This document shows positions 49,364-59,465 of a stretch of 64,000 bases of DNA, piece after piece; within the stretch, counting starts at the first letter, position 1; each line of letters starts with the position of its first letter. Under the pieces are notes generated by a model, which was not told the origin of the DNA, ran no database searches, and was given only the letters and a program-made list of their open reading frames with translations. Both the position numbers and the translations under genes were made by a program. The DNA is from Rhodovulum robiginosum (lineage in GTDB: Bacteria > Pseudomonadota > Alphaproteobacteria > Rhodobacterales > Rhodobacteraceae), in the NCBI RefSeq assembly GCF_003944755.1, contig NZ_RWGU01000050.1, positions 310,001 to 374,000 on the forward strand, in the 5' to 3' direction.

Positions 49364-49903
49364 TCAGGCGCCGGCGAATTCGCAGAGCGCGTGCACGTCG
49401 ATGCCCATCTCATCGAGCTTTGTTCGTCCGCCGAGATCGGGCAGGTCGACGATGAAGGCGCAGCCGATCACCTCGGCGCCGAGGCGTTCGCACAGCTTGA
49501 TGCCGGCGGCCGCGGTGCCGCCGGTGGCCAGCAGGTCGTCGACGATCAGCACATTGTCGCCGGGGCTGAGCGCATCGTCGTGGATCTCGACCACCGCCTC
49601 GCCGTATTCGAGCTTATATTCCTCGGCGATGGTCGCCGCGGGCAGCTTGCCCTTCTTGCGCACCGGCACGAAGCCCTTGGAAAGCTGGTGCGCGATGGCG
49701 CCGCCAAGGATGAAGCCGCGCGCCTCGAGCCCGACGACCTTGTCGATCTGCTGGCCGGCATAGGGGTGCAGCATCTGGTCGATGGCCATGCGAAAGCCCC
49801 GCGGGTCGGCAAACAGCGTGGTCACGTCGCGGAACATGATCCCCTCATGGGGGAAATCGACGATGGTGCGGATGTAATCCTTGACGGTCTGGGTACGGGG
49901 CAT
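49364..49903 (-). CDS. apt: Adenine phosphoribosyltransferase
   Basis: 179 aa, salvaging adenine to AMP with PRPP. Start [22 protein letters not shown]. The PRPP-binding loop is [16 protein letters not shown] (about 122-137) and the substrate-side motif is [17 protein letters not shown]. Length and order match bacterial Apt. Single gene, ending just after the inverted repeat at 49266 on the facing strand. Confidence 0.95.
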   Translation of the reverse strand: MPRTQTVKDYIRTIVDFPHEGIMFRDVTTLFADPRGFRMAIDQMLHPYAGQQIDKVVGLEARGFILGGAIAHQLSKGFVPVRKKGKLPAATIAEEYKLEYGEAVVEIHDDALSPGDNVLIVDDLLATGGTAAAGIKLCERLGAEVIGCAFIVDLPDLGGRTKLDEMGIDVHALCEFAGA

Positions 49904-49988
49904 CGGCGGTCTCTCTGGCTGGTCACACCGGCCCGTCATGGCCGATGGCGCCGGGCCTGACAAGGGCCCCCGATGCCGCAAGCGGGGC

Positions 49989-50114
49989 CTAGCCCCTGCT
50001 CGTTTTTGCCTGACGGAACAGGCGGTAATACCTGGACGCGATCCATTTGAGATGCGGCTTGCGCCAGTCCATCCGATCCTTGATCAGCATTGCCTGTGCG
50101 GATTGGAGCAACAT
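49989..50114 (-). CDS. Short hypothetical protein (41 aa)
   Basis: An ATG (complement of 50112-50114) preceded at a good distance by AAAGGA opens a 41-residue frame ending TAG. The product is basic and aromatic ([14 protein letters not shown] at the start, then [15 protein letters not shown]). No family is recognised. Codon use is similar to the neighbours. It lies in the 319-base gap between apt and the RHH gene, pointing the same way as apt. Support is the ribosome-binding site and reading frame only. Confidence 0.35.
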   Translation of the reverse strand: MLLQSAQAMLIKDRMDWRKPHLKWIASRYYRLFRQAKTSRG

Positions 50115-50172
50115 TTCCGGTTTCCTTTCTGTTATTGTTGCCGCATAAAAAGCCTATCTGCGGTATATGTCG

Positions 50173-50182
50173 TGTATATACA
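50173..50182. promoter_or_regulatory. AT-rich palindrome before the RHH gene
   Basis: TGTATATACA is a perfect 10-bp palindrome within an AT-rich stretch (50150-50195) that contrasts with the GC-rich window; GTATATG at 50163-50169 adds a near-repeat. It lies 40 bases before the small ribbon-helix-helix gene and between it and the divergent short ORF, so it may be an autoregulatory operator. Confidence 0.4.
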
Positions 50183-50222
50183 TTGTATCGCGGATTGTCA
50201 AGGTTTCAGGGGTTGCGCGATC

Positions 50223-50396
50223 GTGAACAAGAAGTCGTCAGCCAAAGGCGGCAAGAAGAACAGCCAGCTCGTTCTGAGGCTGGACAAGGGCGAACGCGAC
50301 GCGTTTGTCGAGCTCTGCAAGGAGCTCGACACCAGCGCGGCGCGGGAAATCCGCGGTTTCATCCGCAAGTTCATGAAAGAAAACGGGGAAAGCTAG
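50223..50396 (+). CDS. Small ribbon-helix-helix-like DNA-binding protein
   Basis: 57 aa from a GTG. A lysine-rich start (MNKKSSAKGGKKNS) is followed by QLVLRLDKGERDAFVELCKEL and then SAAREIRGFIRKFM, the strand-helix-helix pattern of CopG/Arc/MetJ-type regulators. Such proteins bind palindromic sites as dimers and often repress their own gene; an AT-rich palindrome lies 40 bases upstream. No toxin gene is next to it: the following gene is mtnP on the other strand. Function otherwise unknown. Confidence 0.6.
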   Translation: MNKKSSAKGGKKNSQLVLRLDKGERDAFVELCKELDTSAAREIRGFIRKFMKENGES

Positions 50397-50409
50397 CCCC
50401 CGCGGCCGG

Positions 50410-51282
<873 letters not shown>

Positions 51283-51473
51283 TCCGCATCAATCCTTTAC
51301 CAAGACGTGTTGCTCCCCGTTTTTACGGACCGGGGCGGAAAAGAAAACCCGCGCCGCTGCCGCAGCGGGTCGGGTGCGTCACAATCGGGCCTTTTCGCCG
51401 AGAGGGCGGTTTCGCCCGGTGCGCGATTGCGCTATCAGCCGCGGGTAACCCGACCCAGCCTTAGGATCTATAC

Positions 51474-53102
51474 ATGCCCCGATCGCTTCTCGCGGCGTTC
51501 GCCGAACGGTATTCGCTGCCCGAGCTTGGCCGTGCCTCCGACCACCTGACGCCGGCCGTCCTTAAAATCGAGGTGCTGGCCGGTCTCACCGTCGCGCTGG
51601 CGCTGGTGCCCGAGGCGGTGGCCTTTGCCTTCGTCGCCGGCGTGCACCCGCTGGTCGGCCTTTACGCGGCCTTCATGGTGGGGCTGATCACCGCGCTGAT
51701 CGGCGGGCGGCCGGGGATGATCTCGGGGGCGACCGGGGCGCTGGCGGTGGTGATGGTGGCGTTGGTGGCCGATCACGGCGTCGAATACCTGTTTGCCACC
51801 GTGGTGCTGATGGGCGTTTTGCAGATGCTGGCCGGTCTCTTCAAACTGGGCAAGTTCATCCGGCTGGTGCCGCACCCGGTGATGCTGGGCTTCGTGAATG
51901 GCCTTGCGATCGTGATCTTCCTCGCGCAGTTGGCGCAGTTCAAGGTGCCGGGCACGGTCACGATGTCGGCCCATGGGGCGCCGGGCGGCGAGTGGATGAC
52001 CGGCTGGCCGCTGGCGCTTATGCTGGGGCTGGTGGCGCTGACCATGGCGATCATCTGGGCCACGCCCAAGCTGACGCGGGCGATCCCGGCGCCGCTGGCG
52101 GGCATCGGCATCGTCGCCGCCATCGTCATCGTCTTCGGCATCGACGTGCCGCGGGTGGGCGATCTCGCCTCGATCCAGGGCGGGCTGCCGCAGTTTCACA
52201 TCCCCACCGTGCCGCTGAACTTCGAGACGCTGGAGATCATCTTTCCCTATGCGCTGATCCTGGCCGCCATCGGGCTGATCGAAAGCCTGCTGACGCTGAA
52301 CCTGGTGGGCGAGATCACCGGCCAGCGCGGCGGCGCCTCGAAGGAGTGCATCGCGCAGGGCGTGGCCAATACCGCGACCGGCTTTTTCGGAGGCATGGGG
52401 GGCTGCGCGATGATCGGCCAGTCGATGATCAACGTCAAATCGGGCGGGCGCACACGGCTGTCGGGCATCTCGGCGGCGCTGTTCCTGTTGGCCTTCATCG
52501 TCGTGGCCGCGCCGCTGATCGAGAAGATCCCGCTGGCCGCGCTGGTGGGCGTGATGTTCATGGTCGTCATCGGCACCTTCGCCTGGCAGTCGCTCATGAT
52601 CATGACCAAGGTGCCCAAGGCAGATGCGCTGGTCATCGTGCTGGTGACGATCACCACCGTGGTCTACGACCTGGCCATCGCGGTCGTCGTGGGCGTCATC
52701 GTCTCAGCGCTGGAATATGCCTGGCAGAACGCCCAGCGCATCCACGCGCGCACCTACGAGACGCCCGAGGGCGCCAAGGTGTACCAGATCGAGGGGCCGC
52801 TCTTCTTCGGCTCGACCGACGGCTTTCTGGAGCTTTTCACGCCCGCGACCGACCCCGCCCGCGTGATCGTCGATTTCGCCGGCAGCCGTGTGGCCGACCA
52901 GTCGGCGCTGACCGCGATCGAGGCGCTGGCCGAGAAATACGAGGCCGCGGGCAAGACGATCCAGCTGCGCCACCTCAGCCGCGACTGCCATCAGTTGCTG
53001 ACCAAGGCGGGCCAGTTGATGATCGATTCCGACGACGACCCCGATTACCAGATCGCCACGAACTACTCGGTGCGCACCGGCGTTCTGGGCGGCGGGCACT
53101 GA
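51474..53102 (+). CDS. SulP-family anion transporter with STAS domain
   Basis: 542 aa. About 12-14 membrane helices (GLTVALALVPEAVAFAFVAG, FMVGLITALIGGRPGMISGATGA, GFFGGMGGCAMIGQSMINVKSGG) then a C-terminal cytoplasmic STAS domain from ~420, including FGSTDGFLELF and VIVDFAGSRVADQSALTAIEAL. The phosphorylation-type Ser in DxSG has become DQSA. SulP proteins move sulfate, bicarbonate or other anions with Na+ or H+. The exact anion is unknown. Gene starts 191 bases after mtnP on the opposite strand. Confidence 0.9.
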   Translation: MPRSLLAAFAERYSLPELGRASDHLTPAVLKIEVLAGLTVALALVPEAVAFAFVAGVHPLVGLYAAFMVGLITALIGGRPGMISGATGALAVVMVALVADHGVEYLFATVVLMGVLQMLAGLFKLGKFIRLVPHPVMLGFVNGLAIVIFLAQLAQFKVPGTVTMSAHGAPGGEWMTGWPLALMLGLVALTMAIIWATPKLTRAIPAPLAGIGIVAAIVIVFGIDVPRVGDLASIQGGLPQFHIPTVPLNFETLEIIFPYALILAAIGLIESLLTLNLVGEITGQRGGASKECIAQGVANTATGFFGGMGGCAMIGQSMINVKSGGRTRLSGISAALFLLAFIVVAAPLIEKIPLAALVGVMFMVVIGTFAWQSLMIMTKVPKADALVIVLVTITTVVYDLAIAVVVGVIVSALEYAWQNAQRIHARTYETPEGAKVYQIEGPLFFGSTDGFLELFTPATDPARVIVDFAGSRVADQSALTAIEALAEKYEAAGKTIQLRHLSRDCHQLLTKAGQLMIDSDDDPDYQIATNYSVRTGVLGGGH

Positions 53103-53106
53103 GCCC

Positions 53107-53712
53107 TCACTCGCCCGGACGCCTGAGTTCGAACACCTCGTTGACCACCGCGTAGTCGCGATAGCCCATCCGCGCCAGCGGGCGGTAGCGGGTGACGTCC
53201 ACCATCCCGTCCACCAGGATGTCGTCGCGGATATGGATGCCGGTGACCTCGCCGAAGACAGCGAAATTGGCCGCGCCGGGCAATTCGACGATCTGGGTCA
53301 GCCGGCATTCCAGGTTGGCCGGCGCGCCGGCCACGCGCGAACAGGCGATGGTGGCGCAATCGGTCCGCTCGATGCCCGCCTCGGTAAATTCGTCGATCTC
53401 GCGCGGCCAGGGGCCCGAACTGCGGTTCATCGGGTCGCGCATGGCGTATTCCACCACGTTGACGCAAAAGACCCCGGTCTCGCGGATATTTGCGACGCTG
53501 TCCTTGGTGCCGTCGCGGTCGGGTTTGGCCGAGGTCGAGGAAAACATCACCTGCGGCGGCACGTAGGCCACCGCGTTGAAAAACGAATAGGGCGCGAGGT
53601 TTTCCGACCCGTCCGCGGCGCGGGTGGAGATCCAGCCGATGGGGCGGGGGGTGACGACCGCGTTGAACGGGTTGTGGGGCAGGCCGTGGCCTTCGGCAGG
53701 GCGGTAGAACAT
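53107..53712 (-). CDS. Flavin reductase-like FMN-binding protein
   Basis: 201 aa; ATG after AAAGGAAA. It shows the split-barrel flavoprotein pattern: TPRPIGWISTRAADGSENLAPYSFFNAV, PPQVMFSSTSAKP, DSVANIRETGVFCVNVV and FAVFGEVTGIHIRDDIL. This group of small FMN proteins reduces flavin or acts as an oxygenase partner; many are of unknown substrate. Ends four bases from the convergent SulP gene, and divergent from the acetyltransferase gene with only 75 bases between starts. Confidence 0.88.
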   Translation of the reverse strand: MFYRPAEGHGLPHNPFNAVVTPRPIGWISTRAADGSENLAPYSFFNAVAYVPPQVMFSSTSAKPDRDGTKDSVANIRETGVFCVNVVEYAMRDPMNRSSGPWPREIDEFTEAGIERTDCATIACSRVAGAPANLECRLTQIVELPGAANFAVFGEVTGIHIRDDILVDGMVDVTRYRPLARMGYRDYAVVNEVFELRRPGE

Positions 53713-53787
53713 CGCTTTCCTTTCGGGCGTTTGCTCCGGAGATAGCGCCGTGCTAACCGCCTTTCCAGAGGCAAGCGAGGGCGCGCG

Positions 53788-54285
53788 GTGATCCGGCTCG
53801 ACACGGAACGGGGCGAGGACTGGTGGGAGGTCGAGGCACTTTACGACCTGTGCTTTGCGCCGGGGCGCGAGGCGCTGTCGTCCTACCGGCTGCGCGACGG
53901 GGTCGAGCCGCTGGCCGCGCTGTGCCTGACCGCGCGGGATGAGGCGGGCATCCTGATGGCCGCCATCCGCTTCTGGCCGGTGCGGGTCGGGGGGGCGCCG
54001 GCGCTGCTGCTGGGCCCCATCGCGGTGCACCCCACCCACCAGGGCGAGGGGGTCGGCGCGTTTCTCATGCGCGAGGCGCTGGAGCGTGCGGCGGGGCTGG
54101 GCTGGGCGCGCGTTCTGCTGATCGGCGATGCGCCTTATTACGGCCGTTTCGGATTCGAAAGGCTCGATGGCGTCGAGATGCCGCCGCCCACCAATCCCGA
54201 GCGGGTGCTGGGCCTGGCGCTGGCGCCCGGCGCGTGGAGCGGCGTTTCGGGCCCGGTGACCCGGGCGGCGGAGGTGCGGGGATAA
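53788..54285 (+). CDS. GNAT-family N-acetyltransferase
   Basis: 165 aa from a GTG. The acetyl-CoA site is LGPIAVHPTHQGEGVGAFLMREAL, containing the QGxGxG/A loop, and RVLLIGDAPYYGRFGFERL near the end. This small family (YhbS-like) acetylates protein N-termini or small amines. Substrate unknown. Starts 75 bases from the divergent flavin reductase gene. Confidence 0.86.
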   Translation: MIRLDTERGEDWWEVEALYDLCFAPGREALSSYRLRDGVEPLAALCLTARDEAGILMAAIRFWPVRVGGAPALLLGPIAVHPTHQGEGVGAFLMREALERAAGLGWARVLLIGDAPYYGRFGFERLDGVEMPPPTNPERVLGLALAPGAWSGVSGPVTRAAEVRG

Positions 54286-54481
54286 ATCGCGGCCCCGCGC
54301 CGGAGCCATGCCCGGCACGTTCCGGACCGCGCGCGGCTAGCCGTGGGGGTTACGCCGCCCCCTCGGGTCTGCGCGGCCAGTCTCGCAATACCCTTGAGAG
54401 AGGTCAGTAAGGCGTGCGCGGGCGACGATGTGATGACCCGCCGGGGGGCGGCGCGCGCGCCGATCTCAAAGCTCAGGCGCC

Positions 54482-56725
54482 TCAGTCGCGCCGCCTCAGC
54501 CAGTCCATCACCGCGGGCCGCACCGATTGTGCGCCCGAGGCCCGCGCCGCGTCGATCACCGCGCGCGCCTCGGCAAGGCTCGACTTTCTGAGCATGTGCT
54601 TGACCGGCCCGATCGAGGCCGGGCGCATCGACAGCGCCTTGAGGCCGATGGCGGCAAAGCACAACGCCTCGACCGGCCGCCCCGCATCCTCGCCGCAATA
54701 GGAGAGCGGCGTGCCTGTGTCGGTGCAGCGTTCCACGATCTGTTCGAGGAAGGTCAGGAAGCTGACGTTCAGCGTGTCGTAGCGCCGGCGCACGCGCTCG
54801 TTCTCGCGGTCGGCGGCAAAGAAGAACTGTTTCAGGTCGTTGCCGCCGATCGAGATGAAATCGGCCATCTCGAAGAACTGCCGCGGCGCGAAGGCGATCG
54901 AGGGGGTTTCCAGCATCGCCCCGATATCGACCTTCGAGGGCAGGACGCGGCCCAGCCGTTCCTCGCGCTCCAGCTCGCGCAGCAGGTGGTCGCGGGCCAG
55001 CCGGAACTCGTCGAGCTGCGCGATGAACGGGAACATCACCGTCAGCGGGCGCCCGTCGGCCGCGCGGATCAGCGCCTGCAACTGCATACGTAACATGCCG
55101 GGCCGGTCCAGCCCGACCCGGATCGCCCGCCAGCCCATCGCCGGGTTGGGCTCTTCGGTGGGCTTCATGAAGGGCACAACCTTGTCCGAGCCGATATCGA
55201 GCGTGCGGAATACCACACGCTTGCCGTTGGCCGCATCCATGACGCGGGCGTAAAGCGCGGCAAGCTCGGACCGGCGCGGCACCTTGGAGCGGGTCAGGAA
55301 CTGCAGCTCGGTGCGGAAAAGGCCCACCCCCTCGGCGCCCGAGCCCTCCAGCGAGGGCAAGTCGGCCATCAGCCCGGCATTCATGTGCAGCCCTACCACA
55401 TGGCCGCAGGTGGTCTTGGCGGGCTTGTTGCGGATCGAGGCGTAGCGGCGCTGGGCCTTGGCCCGCATCGCCATCTTGTCGCCAAAGGCCTTTTGCACCG
55501 TCTCCTCGGGGCGCAGGTGCACCGTGCCCTGTTCGCCATCGACCAGGATGCAATCGCCGTTCAGCGCCTCGGTGGTGATCCGCTCGGCATGGATGATCAG
55601 CGGGATTGCCAGCGCGCGGGCGACGATCGCCGCGTGGCTGCCGACCGAGCCCTCCTCCAGCACGATGCCGCGGAGCGACCGGCCGTAATCCAGCAACTCT
55701 CCGGGGCCGATATTGCGCGCGATCAGGATCGGGTCGGAGGGCCGCTCGGCCCCGGTCTTTTCACCCTGGCCGGTGAGGATTCGCAGCAGGCGGTTCGACA
55801 GGTCGTCGAGATCGTGCAGCCGCTCGCGCAGGTAGGGGTCGGGCACGGTCTGCATCCGCGCCCGCGCTGCCGATTGCTCTTTCTCCACCGCGGCCTCGGC
55901 CGACAGGCCGCGGGAGATATCCTCTTCCATGCGGCGCATCCAGCCGCGGGAATTGGCGAACATCCGGTAGGTTTCCAAGACCTGAAGCTGCTCCTTGTCG
56001 CCGTCGGATGCAGAGTTCAGCATCTCGTCGACCGAAACGCGCAACTGGTCTACGGCGCGATTCAGGCGGTCGAGCTCGGCGTCGGGGTCGTCGGCGATGG
56101 GGTTGGTCACGACCACCCGCGGCTCGTGCAGCCAGACATGGCCCGACGCGACACCCTCTTGCGCGACGGTGCCGCGATAGATCGCCGGGCGCTGGTGCAG
56201 CGCCGACAGCGCCTCGCCCTCGCCGACGAAGGCGCCCAGCTCGGTCATCTCGGCCAGCACCATGGCGACGACTTCCAGCGCGTAAAGCTCGTCTTCGGAA
56301 TACTGCCGGCCGTCTTTCGACTGGACGACCAGCACCCCCAGCCGTTCGCCAAGACGCTGGATCGGCACGCCGAGGAAGGACGAGAAGATCTCTTCGCCGG
56401 TCTCGGGCATGTAGCGAAAGCCGCGCTCCTGCGGCGCGTTGCCGGTGTTGATCGGCCGCGTGGTCTTGGCTACCCGGCCGACCAGCCCTTCGCCGACCCT
56501 CAGCCGGGTCTGGTGCACGGATTCGGGCTTGAGCCCCTCTGTCGCGCAAAGCTCCAGCGTGTCGGTGTCACGAAACAGGTAGATCGAGCAGACATCGGTC
56601 CCCATCTGCGCGGCGATGATCGATGTGATGCGGTCAAGCCGTTCCTGCCCCGCGCCGGGTTCGGCCAGGGTTTCGCGCAAACGTCTGAGCAGTTTGCGGC
56701 TGGCGCTTTCGGTTTCCTCGGGCAT
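54482..56725 (-). CDS. ptsP: PTS enzyme I-Ntr (PtsP)
   Basis: 747 aa. An N-terminal GAF sensor domain (about 1-160: LDRITSIIAAQMGTDVCSIYLF, GEGLVGRVAKTTRPIN, SFLGVPIQRLGERLGVLVVQSKD) precedes the enzyme I module with the phosphohistidine loop GSVGSHAAIVARAL, then the PEP-binding barrel (GVGLFRTELQFLTR, IGSDKVVPFMKP, FISIGGNDLKQFFFAADREN). It passes phosphate from PEP to NPr and EIIA-Ntr, linking nitrogen and carbon status to metabolism. It follows lysC by nine bases, an arrangement common in Rhodobacterales. Confidence 0.95.
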   Translation of the reverse strand: MPEETESASRKLLRRLRETLAEPGAGQERLDRITSIIAAQMGTDVCSIYLFRDTDTLELCATEGLKPESVHQTRLRVGEGLVGRVAKTTRPINTGNAPQERGFRYMPETGEEIFSSFLGVPIQRLGERLGVLVVQSKDGRQYSEDELYALEVVAMVLAEMTELGAFVGEGEALSALHQRPAIYRGTVAQEGVASGHVWLHEPRVVVTNPIADDPDAELDRLNRAVDQLRVSVDEMLNSASDGDKEQLQVLETYRMFANSRGWMRRMEEDISRGLSAEAAVEKEQSAARARMQTVPDPYLRERLHDLDDLSNRLLRILTGQGEKTGAERPSDPILIARNIGPGELLDYGRSLRGIVLEEGSVGSHAAIVARALAIPLIIHAERITTEALNGDCILVDGEQGTVHLRPEETVQKAFGDKMAMRAKAQRRYASIRNKPAKTTCGHVVGLHMNAGLMADLPSLEGSGAEGVGLFRTELQFLTRSKVPRRSELAALYARVMDAANGKRVVFRTLDIGSDKVVPFMKPTEEPNPAMGWRAIRVGLDRPGMLRMQLQALIRAADGRPLTVMFPFIAQLDEFRLARDHLLRELEREERLGRVLPSKVDIGAMLETPSIAFAPRQFFEMADFISIGGNDLKQFFFAADRENERVRRRYDTLNVSFLTFLEQIVERCTDTGTPLSYCGEDAGRPVEALCFAAIGLKALSMRPASIGPVKHMLRKSSLAEARAVIDAARASGAQSVRPAVMDWLRRRD

Positions 56726-56734
56726 CCGGCCCCG

Positions 56735-57973
56735 TCAGGCTGCGTGTTCCAATCCGAACGCATCATGGAGGGCTTGCACCGCAAGTTCCATATATTTCCG
56801 GTCGATCAGAACCGAGATTTTTATCTCGGAGGTTGTGATGACCTTGATGTTGATGCCCTCCTTGGCGAGTGCGTCGAACATTTTCGAGGCCACGCCGGCA
56901 TGGCTGCGCATGCCGATGCCGACGACCGAGATCTTGGCGACATCGGTATCGGCGACGAGTTCGTGGAAATTGATGTCGCCATTGGTGCGCGCATCCTCCA
57001 TCGCCTTCTGGGCGCGGGCGACCTGGTTGACCGGGCAGGAAAAGGTCATGTCGGTGCGCCCCTCTTCCGAGATGTTCTGCACGATCATGTCGACATTCAC
57101 GCCCGCGCTGGCCAGCGGCCCGAAGATCGCGGCGGCGATGCCGGGCCGGTCGGCGACCGAGATCAGCGTCATCTTCGCCTCGTCGCGCTGATAGGCGATG
57201 CCCGAGACCACGTTCTGTTCCATGATGTCCTCCTCGTCGCAGACCAGCGTACCCGAATGTTCGTCGTTGTCCTCGAAGCTCGACAGCACGCGCAGGCGTA
57301 CCTTGTAGCGCATCGCCAGCTCGACCGAGCGGGTCTGCAGAACCTTGGCGCCGAGGCTGGCCAGTTCGAGCATTTCCTCGAAGGCGATCTTGTCCAGCTT
57401 GCGCGCCTTGTCCTCGATCCGCGGGTCGGTGGTGTAGACCCCGTCGACATCGGTGTAGATGTCGCAGCGGATCGCGTCGAAAGCGGCGGCAAAGGCCACC
57501 GCCGTGGTGTCCGAACCGCCCCGGCCCAGCGTCGTGATACGCCCCTCGGGGCTGAGCCCCTGAAAGCCCGCGATCACCGCCACCTTCATGCCCTCGGCGA
57601 ATTTTGCGTCGATATTGGCGCGCGGAATGTCCTCGATCCGCGCCGTGGAATGGGCCGAGGTCGTCTGCACCGGCACCTGCCAGCCCTGCCAGCTGCGTGC
57701 CGGCACGTCCATTTCCTGCAAGGTCAGCGACATCAGCCCGGCGGTGACGTTCTCGCCGGAGCTGACCACCGCGTCGTATTCGCGGGCGTCGAACATCGGC
57801 GAGGTCTGCTCGACCCAGCCGACCAGTTCATTGGTCTTGCCCGACATGGCCGAGACGATGACGATCACCTCGTGCCCGCGCTCGACCTCGCGCTTCACCT
57901 TTTCGGCGGCGTTCTTGATCCGCGCCAGATCGGCCACGGACGTGCCGCCGAATTTCATCACCAGAAGCGGCAT
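56735..57973 (-). CDS. lysC: Aspartate kinase
   Basis: 412 aa monofunctional enzyme that phosphorylates aspartate, the first step toward lysine, threonine and methionine. Start MPLLVMKFGGTSVADLARI with the KFGGTS motif; TLGRGGSDTTAVAFAAAFDA and the ATP-site IYTDVDGVYTTDPRIEDKA follow. Two C-terminal ACT domains (about 265-340 and 345-410, e.g. ADRPGIAAAIFGPLASAGVNVDMI and VVGIGMRSHAGVASKMFDALAKEGINI) provide feedback control by lysine and threonine. Upstream of ptsP in one likely operon. Confidence 0.95.
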   Translation of the reverse strand: MPLLVMKFGGTSVADLARIKNAAEKVKREVERGHEVIVIVSAMSGKTNELVGWVEQTSPMFDAREYDAVVSSGENVTAGLMSLTLQEMDVPARSWQGWQVPVQTTSAHSTARIEDIPRANIDAKFAEGMKVAVIAGFQGLSPEGRITTLGRGGSDTTAVAFAAAFDAIRCDIYTDVDGVYTTDPRIEDKARKLDKIAFEEMLELASLGAKVLQTRSVELAMRYKVRLRVLSSFEDNDEHSGTLVCDEEDIMEQNVVSGIAYQRDEAKMTLISVADRPGIAAAIFGPLASAGVNVDMIVQNISEEGRTDMTFSCPVNQVARAQKAMEDARTNGDINFHELVADTDVAKISVVGIGMRSHAGVASKMFDALAKEGINIKVITTSEIKISVLIDRKYMELAVQALHDAFGLEHAA

Positions 57974-58040
57974 GATCGCCCCGTTTGTCGCTTGTTCCCG
58001 GTCCGGCTCGCTCTAGGGGAAGCCCGGCGCGAGGGCAAGG

Positions 58041-58721
58041 TCAATAGGGGTGGTCGCGGCCATCCCAGGTTTCGAAACAGCCGGTGGTCTCCAGGCTGAG
58101 CGCGTCGAAGCGGGCGCTCAGGCCCGCGGCGGCCTCTTGCACCGATATCTCGGCCCCCGCCCCGCCCATGTCGGTGCGCACCCAGCCGGGATGGTAGATG
58201 CCCACCGCGATGCCCAGATCGCGCAGGTCGGCGGCGAGGTTCAGCCCCAGGTTCAGCGCCGCGGCCTTGGAGGCGCGGTAGACGTAAGACCCGCCCGGCC
58301 CCCGCCGCTGTGCCGCCCGCGTGTCAGAGCCCATCTGCGACGAGATCACCGCGATCTTGGGCGCCTCGGACAGTTGGAGATTGGGCAGCAGGCTCTGCAC
58401 CGTCAGGAACACGCCGGTCACATTCGTGGCGAAGGTCTCGGCCCACATCTCGGGCGGGTAGCCGTCGGCGAGGCTCTGGCCCTTGTCTGGATAGACGCCG
58501 GCATTGCAGACCAGCAGATCGACCGCCCGCCCGTCGAGGGTGCGGGCCAGCGCGCGGTGGCTGCCGGGCGCGGTCACGTCGAGATGCGCCCATTCCGCGC
58601 CGGCCACCTCGGGCCCGCTGCCATCGCGCGAGGTGCCGATGACCGGCCGCCCGGCGGCGGCGTAGCCTTTCACAAGCTCCAGCCCGATGCCGCGGGTCGC
58701 GCCGGTGATGAAAACGCACAT
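58041..58721 (-). CDS. Short-chain dehydrogenase/reductase
   Basis: 226 aa, classical SDR. TGATRGIG (5-12) binds NAD(P), with the NAG motif in LLVCNAGVYPD; the catalytic Ser lies in VISSQMGSDT and the YxxxK pair in YVYRASKAAAL. The PGWVRTDMGG stretch after the active site is common in YciK/CsgA-like members. Substrate unknown. Starts 15 bases from the stop of the DUF1178 gene on the same strand. Confidence 0.9.
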   Translation of the reverse strand: MCVFITGATRGIGLELVKGYAAAGRPVIGTSRDGSGPEVAGAEWAHLDVTAPGSHRALARTLDGRAVDLLVCNAGVYPDKGQSLADGYPPEMWAETFATNVTGVFLTVQSLLPNLQLSEAPKIAVISSQMGSDTRAAQRRGPGGSYVYRASKAAALNLGLNLAADLRDLGIAVGIYHPGWVRTDMGGAGAEISVQEAAAGLSARFDALSLETTGCFETWDGRDHPY

Positions 58722-58735
58722 GCCCCGCGTTCCGT

Positions 58736-59176
58736 TCAGTTGGTCTTGCGCCGGGGCGCAAAGGGCAGGGGGGCGACGGGTACGCCCTCGTCGATCAGCT
58801 TTTTCGCCTCGTCGAGCCGGGCCTCGCCGTAGATCGGCCGTTCGGGCGCCGCGCCGTCATGGATGTCGCGCGCCTCTTGCGCGAAGCGCAGGCCGACATA
58901 CTCGGCGTTTTGCTCCACCTTCCTTCGCAGTTCGGCCAGGGCCTGTTCGGCGGGCGAGGCCGGGGCCGAAAGCGGCCGCTCGGGGGGCGCAGAGCCGGGT
59001 GTGCCGGCCTCGCCGGTTGCGACGCGTGGCGCCATCAGCCCCTTTTCCACCCCACCGCCGCCGCAGACCGCGCAGCTGACCATGCCGCGCGCCATCAGAT
59101 TGTCGAAGGCGTCGGCGGACTGGAACCAGCTGTCGAAGCGGTGGCCTTTCGCGCAGGTGAGGTTGTAGCGGATCAT
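58736..59176 (-). CDS. DUF1178 family protein
   Basis: 146 aa. Start MIRYNLTCAKGHRFDSWFQSAD, then a zinc-ribbon-like CAVCGGGGVEKGLMAPRV. The last ~70 residues form a helical segment (LAELRRKVEQNAEYVGLRFAQEARDIHDGAAPERPIYGEA is the typical family end; shown here only in part as AEYVGLRFAQEARDIH). Function unknown; the family is restricted mostly to alpha- and betaproteobacteria. Probably co-transcribed with the SDR gene downstream. Confidence 0.9.
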   Translation of the reverse strand: MIRYNLTCAKGHRFDSWFQSADAFDNLMARGMVSCAVCGGGGVEKGLMAPRVATGEAGTPGSAPPERPLSAPASPAEQALAELRRKVEQNAEYVGLRFAQEARDIHDGAAPERPIYGEARLDEAKKLIDEGVPVAPLPFAPRRKTN

Positions 59177-59465
59177 CGCGGAAATCCCGTGGCGTGGATG
59201 TCCCAGTAGATAAGCAAATGCCGCCCAAATGCAACGCAGCCGCCGGTCTGGATCGTCGCGCCCATCCCGGCGTCGCGCCGCCGCCAGCCGCCCGCACCAA
59301 GGGATTTCGAATGTATGCCCGGCACGAATTTTGCGCCGCGCAGCGGCATGCGAAATCCGCCCAAGGGCCCGGCGCGCGCCCGCAGACGCCCGGCGCGGCC
59401 CGTCGCGGGCTTGACCGCCGCGTTCGCAGCGATACCTCACGTTCTGTCACCAGCCGGAGCCACCG

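Noticed and set aside
50223-50396. Toxin-antitoxin pair
   Set aside because: The RHH protein could be an antitoxin, but the adjacent gene is mtnP on the other strand and no toxin-like frame is found.
54286-54481. Possible fourth copy of the convergent inverted repeat
   Set aside because: This gap also lies between convergent genes but shows no GGGTATTT/CCAAGAAG arms; nothing recognisable is found in it.
59177-59465. Gap before the glutathione peroxidase gene
   Set aside because: Several open frames exist but none has a family match or ribosome-binding site; taken as a promoter region.
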